Source: an uncultured Clostridia bacterium (GTDB taxonomy: Bacteria > Bacillota > Clostridia > TANB77 > CAG-508). Taken from it: 10,902 nucleotides of DNA. The position numbers were made by a program, and so were the translations under genes. The notes beneath the pieces were generated by a model, which did no database searches, was not told the DNA's origin, and was given only the letters and a program-made list of their open reading frames with translations. Positions 1-5,347 of the stretch are shown piece by piece. The stretch covers positions 1 to 10,902 of the forward strand of contig CAPZDM010000056.1 of the NCBI GenBank assembly GCA_948745425.1, written 5' to 3'. Position 1 is the first letter of the stretch. Every line of letters starts with the position of its first letter.

Positions 1-20
1 GCTATCAATAACAGGAATGT

Positions 21-42
21 ATTTGATGAATGAATATCAAAT
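21..42. repeat. 7-bp inverted repeat near the left edge
   Basis: Perfect arms ATTTGAT (21-27) and ATCAAAT (36-42) are separated by 8 bp. The repeat lies beyond the terminator of the sigma-like gene, in 60 bp with no readable gene. It could be an operator or recombinase site for the next gene to the left, which is outside the window. It is AT-rich and short, so chance is possible. Confidence 0.35.
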
Positions 43-64
43 TTTCAAAGAACATATCCTGCTT

Positions 65-110
65 CAAAAAAGAAACAGGTCGAAAGGAATTACTCCCTCT
101 CACCTGTTTC
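65..110 (-). terminator. Intrinsic terminator after the sigma-like gene
   Basis: On the minus strand a 9-bp perfect stem, GAAACAGGT paired with ACCTGTTTC (arms 102-110 and 72-80), encloses a further run of about 7 pairs including G-U pairs and a tight loop. The 3' arm runs straight into six T (66-71). It begins about 33 bp past the stop codon of the sigma-like gene and should end that transcript. Confidence 0.85.
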
Positions 111-143
111 CTCACTTAAAAGACTTTTTTGTAGTCTAAAATC

Positions 144-620
144 TTATTTTTTTAAAATTTCTTTTAATTTATTTAATCCTATATCTATTGAAAACTTTAT
201 TGCTCTGAAAGTGCAAGACTCACTTTTAGCAATTTCTTCTAGTGTCATATCATCAAAGTAGTATTTTTTTATTCTTCTCTTTTGGACTTCTGGAAGCATA
301 TCTATTGCTTTCTTTAAATCTTCAAAAGTAGATTTTTGAATAATATAATCTTCTAATCCAGTAGGCTTGTCCATTGCTCTGGCACAAAGATTATCTTCAT
401 ATATTTCAGAGTGTTCTATATGTCTGTCATATTCGTTCATCTCTTTAATATCATCTAACTCGAATCTGTCTAATGCCTTATAAACTTCTTCTTGCACTTC
501 TATCTTATTTATCTTTCCTGTTACATCTTTAAATGTAACTATGTAAAGTTTCTTTTCTTCACAATAACTTAAAATATACGGATTATCCCTATACTTTCTT
601 CTTTTTGGGCGATCTGTCAT
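144..620 (-). CDS. ICE-type sigma-70-like regulatory protein (region 4 HTH)
   Basis: This 158-aa protein resembles the small sigma-70-family proteins of Firmicutes conjugative elements (compare Orf7 of Tn916), thought to act in transcription of element genes. A basic N-terminus and an NPYILSY segment (residues 13-19) lead into an FELDDIKEMNEYDRHIEHSE stretch (about 53-72). A region-4-like helix-turn-helix follows (about 100-158), with LPEVQKRRI and the TLEEIAKSESCTFRAIKFS recognition unit. There is no recognisable region 2 for core polymerase and -10 contact, so it may be a sigma-like regulator rather than a full sigma factor. The start is ATG at 620, not the in-frame ATG at 635: GGAGG lies 8 nt before 620 and would be inside the longer version. 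This ATG overlaps the stop of the upstream small ORF as ATGA, suggesting translational coupling. Confidence 0.85.
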   Translation of the reverse strand: MTDRPKRRKYRDNPYILSYCEEKKLYIVTFKDVTGKINKIEVQEEVYKALDRFELDDIKEMNEYDRHIEHSEIYEDNLCARAMDKPTGLEDYIIQKSTFEDLKKAIDMLPEVQKRRIKKYYFDDMTLEEIAKSESCTFRAIKFSIDIGLNKLKEILKK

Positions 621-814
621 CTTTCTGTCCTCCATTCAATTTGTTTTTTCAAAATCAAATTGAACAAAGGTGGACTACGACAACGCACTATTCCAAAACA
701 AACAAAAAGAGAGCAAAATTCCCCTACTGCAAATAGAGTATATTTCGCTCTCTTTTCTTTATTTTCAAATTGTATTAAATTTAATTCGTAGTATTCGTCA
801 TCATCTACAATCAT
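617..814 (-). CDS. Small hypothetical ORF overlapping the sigma-like gene; possible leader peptide
   Basis: If translated from ATG at 814 (GGAG 11 nt upstream) this gives 65 aa. An acidic start, MIVDDDEYYELNLIQFENKE, looks like real coding sequence. It is followed by a Cys- and Phe-rich stretch that overlies a hairpin and may be read only because the RNA structure is conserved. An in-frame TTG at 841 would extend it, but it has no ribosome-binding site. The TGA stop overlaps the ATG of the sigma-like gene (ATGA), so ribosomes finishing here could restart on it. I do not recognise a domain. It may be a leader ORF whose translation controls the downstream gene, or a short protein with a degraded 3' half. 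Confidence 0.5.
   Translation of the reverse strand: MIVDDDEYYELNLIQFENKEKRAKYTLFAVGEFCSLFVCFGIVRCRSPPLFNLILKKQIEWRTER
635..664 (-). promoter_or_regulatory. Hairpin directly upstream of the sigma-like gene's ribosome-binding site
   Basis: Perfect 9-bp arms TTCAATTTG (635-643) and CAAATTGAA (656-664) flank a 12-nt loop. In the minus-strand RNA the 3' arm ends right against the TGGAGG ribosome-binding site of the sigma-like gene (ATG at 620). It lies inside the upstream small ORF, so ribosomes translating that ORF would melt it. This fits control of initiation, but the stem is AT-rich and of modest stability. Confidence 0.5.
700..756 (-). promoter_or_regulatory. Terminator-like hairpin inside the small ORF (candidate attenuator)
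   Basis: Perfect 10-bp arms AAAAGAGAGC (705-714) and GCTCTCTTTT (747-756) can be extended by four inner pairs after one mismatch. In the minus-strand RNA the 3' arm runs into a T-rich tract, TTTTTGTTTGTTTT. It lies between the leader and the sigma-like gene and within a possible leader ORF, as expected for transcription attenuation. The plus-strand tail is also T-rich, so the structure could work both ways. Confidence 0.6.
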
Positions 815-841
815 AATATCGTCTGCTCCTATTACAAGCAA

Positions 842-1090
842 TCGCTATGTAAACGAGCATATATTTGAATACTACTTATTGTATATGGACTATTTACTTT
901 TTAACTTTTATAGCAATATAATAACGAAAGTACCTCCTATTACTTCACATTACTTCTATTACTACTTATTTCATTTGTTACTGCATACTTCTTACTATTT
1001 TTCTTTCTTTTATTATTGCTATACTAGAACAGTAATTGCTTATTTCATATTTTTTATAATAAATTTTTAGAAAACTAATAAGTCATTAGC
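842..1090. other. AT-rich gene-free leader between the KTR and sigma-like transcripts
   Basis: No convincing gene lies here. A plus-strand open frame (879-1070) is a low-complexity run of Tyr, Phe and Leu without a ribosome-binding site. Because the KTR gene upstream has a strong terminator, the promoter for the small ORF and sigma-like gene should lie here, but I see no clear -35/-10 pair. The segment contains spaced ATTACT repeats, three start-stop mini-ORFs and an AGGAGGT without a start codon at the usual distance, all described separately. Confidence 0.6.
931..986 (-). repeat. Spaced ATTACT repeats with an orphan ribosome-binding site
   Basis: On the plus strand ATTACT occurs at 939-944, 949-954 and 958-963, about one helical turn apart, with the variant GTTACT at 977-982. 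In the minus-strand RNA these read AGTAAT. Immediately downstream is a strong AGGAGGT-type motif (933-938) with no ATG or GTG at normal distance. The regular spacing suggests protein-binding sites or a decayed leader-peptide gene. Chance in AT-rich DNA cannot be excluded. Confidence 0.4.
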
Positions 1091-1140
1091 AAAAATAAAG
1101 AGCCTATAAACTGTGAATACGTATCACAATTTATAGGCTC
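1091..1140 (-). terminator. Intrinsic terminator overlapping the KTR stop codon
   Basis: Perfect 11-bp arms, TTTATAGGCTC (1130-1140) and GAGCCTATAAA (1100-1110), are extended by an inner TGTGA/TCACA pairing after one mismatch, with a 7-nt loop. In minus-strand RNA the stem is followed by TTTATTTTT (1091-1099). The stop codon of the KTR gene lies within the 5' arm. It should end transcripts from the KTR gene and any read-through from the ABC cassette. Confidence 0.9.
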
Positions 1141-1322
1141 TGCGTCTGTGCGTCTGGCTCTCTAATTATGTTTATTTTCATATCTTTAACTTCTATTAAA
1201 CTCTCCTTTTTACATTTCGGACAATAAAGAGGAAAGTTTTTTAAAACAGTATCATTTCTCATTTTCAGTCGTGTTTTATTTTTACATATAGGACATTTAA
1301 TCCACTCTAGTTTTTTTACCAC
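1131..1322 (-). CDS. Cysteine-rich KTR-domain protein (small zinc-ribbon-like ICE protein)
   Basis: This 63-aa protein has two CxxC pairs, CPIC (10-13) and CPKC (34-37), consistent with a one-zinc ribbon. The KTR triplet at 16-18 and the NFPLYCPKC stretch match the cysteine-rich KTR family found in many Firmicutes conjugative transposons. The family's function is not established; nucleic-acid binding is a guess from the zinc ribbon. The chosen start is GTG at 1322, five nt after GGAGG. An upstream in-frame TTG (1337) would place that ribosome-binding site inside the gene. The gene lies about 100 bp downstream of the ABC ATPase gene with no clear terminator between, so it may be read from the TetR promoter or from its own unseen one. 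Its stop codon is inside its terminator. Confidence 0.85.
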   Translation of the reverse strand: MVKKLEWIKCPICKNKTRLKMRNDTVLKNFPLYCPKCKKESLIEVKDMKINIIREPDAQTQSL

Positions 1323-1423
1323 ATTTCCCTCCTGCAATAAATATAAATATATTTGTTCATGCTAAAAATATATTTCTTTTAATAGTTTCACTCATTAAAT
1401 TGAACATATAATTCACTTCTAAA

Positions 1424-2098
1424 TTATTCTTCAACTATCTTTCCATCTTTTAATTTTATAATCCTATTTCCATATTCGGCTGCTTCTTCAGAGTGTGTTA
1501 CTTGAAGTATTGTTATTTTCTCTTTTTCATTTATTTCTTTAAATAACTTCATTACTTCTTCACCAGATTTACTATCAAGATTTCCTATTGGCTCATCTGC
1601 AAGTATTATGCTTGGATTTAAAATAATTGCTCTTGCTATTGATACCCTTTGTTGTTGCCCTCCTGATAATTGATTTGGTAGGGCTTTTCTTTTATTTTCT
1701 AATCCAACTATTTTTAATATCATTTCTAATCTATCTTTATAATCTTTCACTTTTTTGCCATCCATAATTACAGGTAGCATTATATTTTCTTCTACTGTTA
1801 AATTTTGTACTAGATTATAAAATTGAAATACAAATCCTATATCTTTTCTTCTAAGTTTTGCCATATCTTCTTCTTTTAATTTGTTTATATCCTTTTCATT
1901 TATACTTACTTTTCCACTTGTTGGCTTATCTAATCCTCCTATTAAATATAGTAAGGTCGATTTCCCACTTCCACTTGCTCCCATAAGAGAAACAAATTCC
2001 CCTTTTTCTATATTCAAATTTATATTATTTAATACTTTGGTTTCACTTTCTGCATTTTTGAAAACTTTGTCTAATTTTTCTACTTTTATAACACTCAT
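1424..2098 (-). CDS. ABC transporter ATP-binding protein, MacB/LolD type
   Basis: This 224-aa nucleotide-binding subunit powers the FtsX-type permease encoded just upstream. All catalytic motifs are present: Walker A GASGSGKST (40-48), Q-loop Gln92, signature LSGGQ (144-148), Walker B ILADE (165-169), D-loop around Asp175 and switch His202. The VFQFYNLVQNLTVEEN stretch is typical of the MacB/LolD/SalX group, which drives export or extraction of lipids, peptides or drugs rather than import. The start at 2098 is chosen because AGGAGG sits 7 nt upstream and the protein then begins MSVIKVEKLDK, as usual; upstream in-frame starts lie in the permease gene. It begins 10 nt after the permease stop, and its ribosome-binding site abuts that stop. 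Substrate cannot be told. Confidence 0.95.
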   Translation of the reverse strand: MSVIKVEKLDKVFKNAESETKVLNNINLNIEKGEFVSLMGASGSGKSTLLYLIGGLDKPTSGKVSINEKDINKLKEEDMAKLRRKDIGFVFQFYNLVQNLTVEENIMLPVIMDGKKVKDYKDRLEMILKIVGLENKRKALPNQLSGGQQQRVSIARAIILNPSIILADEPIGNLDSKSGEEVMKLFKEINEKEKITILQVTHSEEAAEYGNRIIKLKDGKIVEE

Positions 2099-2108
2099 TT
2101 TAATCCTC

Positions 2109-4574
2109 CTATTCATATTTAATTTCATTAACAATATTCATCTTTTTTAATTTCTTAAAAGGAATAAGTATTGTTGCTAATAAAATTATAAACATTATTC
2201 CAACAAACAAAATTGTTGAACTCCAGTTAAACTCTACATTTATATATGTAGCCATACTATGTAATGTCTTTTCCATAATCTTTGTAGATAACAGTGCTGA
2301 TAATATTGCTAATATACAAGCAAACATATTAGATAGTAAAACTTCTAAAAATAGCATTTTCTTTATTTGCCCTTTACTCATACAAGTAGAATTTAAAATT
2401 GCTAATTCTTTTGTCCTTTGCATGAAACCTATTATTTGATTATTTATAATTCCAATAAAAGATAATATAACTGCTAACCCTAAAATAAGATAAAACATAC
2501 TTATTATTGATTCTATTTGGTCTTGCTGTGTTTTTATATATTCCTCAACTGTTTGAACTTGTATCCCTACTTCTTTAATTTGATCCTTTACATCTTCTTT
2601 TACCTTTTCTAAATCAGCATTGGAAGCACAACTTAAATGTATTTGCATAGGAATATCTGTTATATTTTCTTTAAAAAATTCTTTTTGACTTATGATAACA
2701 CTTCTTTGAACTGAAAGAGAAAATGCGTCAGCAAATCCTACTACCTTAAATTTAAGTTCCTTATCTAATGTTTCAAGCCTTATATTTAAAATATCCCCTA
2801 TTGAAATATCATTTTTATAAGCAAATTTTTCATCTAGTAAGACTTCATTATTTTTCAAATCTTTAATTTTATAATCAAATTCTTTAATATAAACTGATGA
2901 ATCTTCTTCTCCTACAATCATAGGGTAAAAATTAAACTTCTTACCACTATTATATGTTGTTTTTTCATCAATACAAGCATATAAGTATCTTACTCTTAAA
3001 ATACTATCTAATTTAGTTAATTCATCATATTTTTCTGCATTATTGTTTACATTTTGTATTACTATGTCATAACCTTCTGTTAAATTTCTAAAGGAATTGA
3101 ATACTTTAGTAGTAGAATCAGATATAGAAATTATTGATAGCATTAAAGATAAAGCCACAACTATTAGTTTTGAAGATGAAATTAGCATTTTATTAAAACC
3201 AATATTTCTAGTTGCAACCATTGATGTAGATAATCCTATCTTTTTTAATAAGCCACTTAATAATTTTGAAATTATTTGCATTATAAATGGAACAATATTT
3301 GCTAAACCCACAAAAAACATTATTAAAGAAATAATAGCAAGTCCCATATTACTTTTTAAATTAGCAAAATTAATAACTCCCCCTAAAAATATCATTATAA
3401 AGCCTATCATTGTTCCTGTTTTTCCTAATTTATATCTTGAATTTTTTGTATTAAAAATCATATCTTTAATTGGCTTATTATTTGTTTTTGTAATCTCTTT
3501 AACTGTTATAACTATTTGCAATAATATAGCAAATAAGATTCCTATAACTATTGTTCCTAATGTTAGAGGTGTCGTTTTTTCTGACAAATTTATATTGTTT
3601 GTTGTTGCAAAAAATAATATTCCAGATGCTTTGCTTTTTAGAATATATCCTAATATACTGCCTATAATTCCCCCAAATAATCCATATACTGCATTTTCTA
3701 TAATTAATATTAGATTCATCTTGTGCTTTGTAGCACCTACACTTCTAAATGTTCCTATAACTGGTGTTCTCTCTGCTATAATTATTTTATTTAAAGAACT
3801 AATTACAAAGAAAATCATTATTGTTGACATTACAACAATCATAGTCATCAAACTACTTGCCATAGTGCATTGATCTTTTATTGCTTCTGCATCTATTAAT
3901 TGTTTTATTATGTAATTTTCATTATTATCTTTTAAATCTTCTTGAAATTCTTTTATATTTGAATCATCACTTACATCAATGTATAATGTTTCAAACTTTC
4001 CCGTTTCAATTTTTTTTATATTGTTTACTGTATTTATATTGGCATATAATATCTTATCTTCCACATTTAAAGCAGATAATCCTTTCTCATCTATTAATTT
4101 TACTACTTTAAGCTCGTATATTTTATCTTCATAATTTATTTTTAATATACTGCCTACTTTGTAGTCAAAATCTTGAGCCGTTTTTTTAGACATTACTACT
4201 TCATTATCATTTAAAACTGGAACATCTTTACCTATCAATTCTAATTGCTTTGCATTTTCTACATCTATACCAAAAATTGTCATTACCTTGTTGTCTGATG
4301 TTTTGGTCTTGAGTGTGGAAACACCAGTTGTTGTTATGTTTTCATTTTTTAAAGTTAAATCTTCTATTCCAAACGGCATTACTGTTGAAACTTCTATATC
4401 AGTTTTGCCATATACACCTCTTAAAGTTTCTTCGTATTTTAATACTATTTCATTTGGTAAAGTTATATCCAATACTAAGACAGTTGTTGCTATTGATAAG
4501 GCTACAATTATTAATAAACTTCTTATTTTATTTTTTTTAATATTTCTTAATATATGTTTTAATATTATTGACAT
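2109..4574 (-). CDS. ABC transporter permease with two FtsX/MacB domains
   Basis: This 821-aa membrane protein is the partner of the adjacent ATPase. Ten hydrophobic helices are seen, at about 19-39, 241-262, 291-312, 338-358, 387-404, 411-432, 467-487, 692-714, 741-764 and 787-807. Two large extracytoplasmic domains of about 200 residues each lie after helix 1 and helix 7. Each half thus has one helix, an outer domain and three helices, the MacB_PCD plus FtsX plan, joined by two linker helices. The cytoplasmic coupling motif appears twice: RTPVIGTFRSVGAT (269-282) and RTKELAILNSTCMSKGQI (720-737). This differs from BceB-type bacitracin permeases, which have one large outer domain. ATG at 4574 has AGGAGG 8 to 9 nt upstream, lying in the last codons of the TetR gene; the gap between the genes is 2 nt. 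Likely role is export of, or protection from, a peptide, lipid or drug; substrate unknown. Confidence 0.92.
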   Translation of the reverse strand: MSIILKHILRNIKKNKIRSLLIIVALSIATTVLVLDITLPNEIVLKYEETLRGVYGKTDIEVSTVMPFGIEDLTLKNENITTTGVSTLKTKTSDNKVMTIFGIDVENAKQLELIGKDVPVLNDNEVVMSKKTAQDFDYKVGSILKINYEDKIYELKVVKLIDEKGLSALNVEDKILYANINTVNNIKKIETGKFETLYIDVSDDSNIKEFQEDLKDNNENYIIKQLIDAEAIKDQCTMASSLMTMIVVMSTIMIFFVISSLNKIIIAERTPVIGTFRSVGATKHKMNLILIIENAVYGLFGGIIGSILGYILKSKASGILFFATTNNINLSEKTTPLTLGTIVIGILFAILLQIVITVKEITKTNNKPIKDMIFNTKNSRYKLGKTGTMIGFIMIFLGGVINFANLKSNMGLAIISLIMFFVGLANIVPFIMQIISKLLSGLLKKIGLSTSMVATRNIGFNKMLISSSKLIVVALSLMLSIISISDSTTKVFNSFRNLTEGYDIVIQNVNNNAEKYDELTKLDSILRVRYLYACIDEKTTYNSGKKFNFYPMIVGEEDSSVYIKEFDYKIKDLKNNEVLLDEKFAYKNDISIGDILNIRLETLDKELKFKVVGFADAFSLSVQRSVIISQKEFFKENITDIPMQIHLSCASNADLEKVKEDVKDQIKEVGIQVQTVEEYIKTQQDQIESIISMFYLILGLAVILSFIGIINNQIIGFMQRTKELAILNSTCMSKGQIKKMLFLEVLLSNMFACILAILSALLSTKIMEKTLHSMATYINVEFNWSSTILFVGIMFIILLATILIPFKKLKKMNIVNEIKYE

Positions 4575-4576
4575 TT

Positions 4577-5149
4577 CTATTTTCCTCCTGCTAATGATTT
4601 TATACCATTTATAATTATTTCTACCGATACATCAAAACTTTCTTTGATCGATACTGGATTACCAAAAGCACTACTATTTACAAGCGAACAAAATCCTTCT
4701 AAAAAACTTCTAAATGTTCTTATAATATGATTTATATTATCATCACTAATATCTAAAGGTTTCAACACTTTGAACATTATATAAAATAACCTTTCAGTAG
4801 CCTTTTCATTTTCAGCACTTTCATACTTTTTATAAAAAAACATAGCAGTAAAAATCCCCTTATTAGTAGTTGCATAATCATAAAACGCATAGCACATATT
4901 CTTTAAAGCCTCATATTCTGATACTCCAACAGCAGAATCAACTATTTTTTCTGATACTTGCTTCCAACCATAAATCATAATTCTTCGTTTTACATCATCA
5001 AGATTCGTTATATGATTATATAAAGATGGTGATTTAATATTTAATTCTTCTGCAATACTTTTGAGCGATAAATTATCTAATCCAACTTTATTTGCGATAC
5101 GAGCAGAAGTTTCAACAATAAGTTCTTCAGTAATATTTCTTCTTGACAT
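4577..5149 (-). CDS. TetR-family transcriptional regulator of the ABC cassette
   Basis: This 190-aa protein has an N-terminal TetR DNA-binding domain with the helix-turn-helix at about 28-47 (LSLKSIAEELNIKSPSLYNH). The C-terminal ligand and dimer part resembles the WHG/TetR_C_33 type (EALKNMCYAFYDYATTNKGIF). It probably represses its own operon and is released by a ligand related to the transporter substrate. The start is ATG at 5149, with AGGAGG 5 nt upstream; an earlier in-frame TTG (5173) would overlap the promoter. It is the first gene of the cassette. Its last codons (Ala-Gly-Gly-Lys) contain the permease ribosome-binding site, and its TAG is 2 nt from the permease start, so translation is likely coupled. 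Repression is inferred from the overlapping palindrome; activation is not excluded. Confidence 0.92.
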   Translation of the reverse strand: MSRRNITEELIVETSARIANKVGLDNLSLKSIAEELNIKSPSLYNHITNLDDVKRRIMIYGWKQVSEKIVDSAVGVSEYEALKNMCYAFYDYATTNKGIFTAMFFYKKYESAENEKATERLFYIMFKVLKPLDISDDNINHIIRTFRSFLEGFCSLVNSSAFGNPVSIKESFDVSVEIIINGIKSLAGGK

Positions 5150-5160
5150 ATTATCCTCCT

Positions 5161-5198
5161 TAACTAACTGCAATATATTATAACTAATTTCATTAGTT
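5161..5198. promoter_or_regulatory. TetR operator palindrome within the promoter spacer, plus a half-site
   Basis: AACTAAT (5182-5188) and ATTAGTT (5192-5198) form a perfect 7-bp inverted repeat with a 3-bp centre, filling the space between -35 and -10. A direct copy of TAACTAA occurs at 5161-5167 and 5181-5187, exactly 20 bp apart, so a second half-site lies near the transcription start. A TetR dimer bound here would block RNA polymerase. Binding by the adjacent regulator is inferred from position. Confidence 0.75.
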
Positions 5199-5205
5199 TT
5201 GTCAA
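5177..5205 (-). promoter_or_regulatory. Consensus sigma-A promoter of the TetR-ABC operon
   Basis: On the minus strand TTGACA (5200-5205) and TATAAT (5177-5182) are both perfect consensus and separated by exactly 17 bp. Transcription should begin near 5170, giving an approximately 20-nt leader before ATG at 5149. This is the strongest promoter visible in the window. Confidence 0.93.
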
Positions 5206-5257
5206 TAATAGTGACATAAATAATCTATAACTTTAAAAGATTTTCTTAATATGTATT

Positions 5258-5291
5258 AAGGTTATTTCTTTGATTTTGAAATAACCTTTTT
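5258..5291. terminator. Hairpin between the transfer operon and the TetR promoter
   Basis: Perfect 11-bp arms AAGGTTATTTC (5258-5268) and GAAATAACCTT (5278-5288) flank a 9-nt loop. On the plus strand it is followed by a T run, but no plus-strand gene ends here. On the minus strand it lies about 60 bp after the CD1108-like gene, where a terminator for the transfer operon is expected, though the T tract there is poor. Read as a likely operon-separating terminator of uncertain strand. The rest of 5206-5347 shows no gene. Confidence 0.6.
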
Positions 5292-5347
5292 AATTTTAAA
5301 ATATAAGAAAATTACTCCTATATTTAATTTTATCAATGCTAATATCA

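Noticed and set aside
879..1070. 63-codon plus-strand frame in the leader region
   Set aside because: It is low-complexity Tyr/Phe/Leu from AT-rich DNA, without a ribosome-binding site, and opposite in direction to all genes.
1345..1375. AAATATATTT repeated as an inverted or direct repeat between the ATPase and KTR genes
   Set aside because: The unit is itself palindromic and pure A/T, so a stable terminator is unlikely and chance is a fair explanation.
1881..2150. 89-codon plus-strand frame across the ATPase/permease junction
   Set aside because: It is antisense to Walker A and the two gene ends, with no features of its own.
2109..4574. Permease as a BceB-type bacitracin/peptide sensor-transporter
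   Set aside because: BceB proteins have a single large outer domain, and BceAB is normally linked to a two-component system. This protein has two outer domains and a TetR regulator.
3097..4614. Long plus-strand open frames (3097-3873, 3881-4111, 4288-4614) opposite the permease gene
   Set aside because: They are antisense shadows of the AT-rich permease gene, rich in Ile, Leu and Phe, with no ribosome-binding site or recognisable domain.
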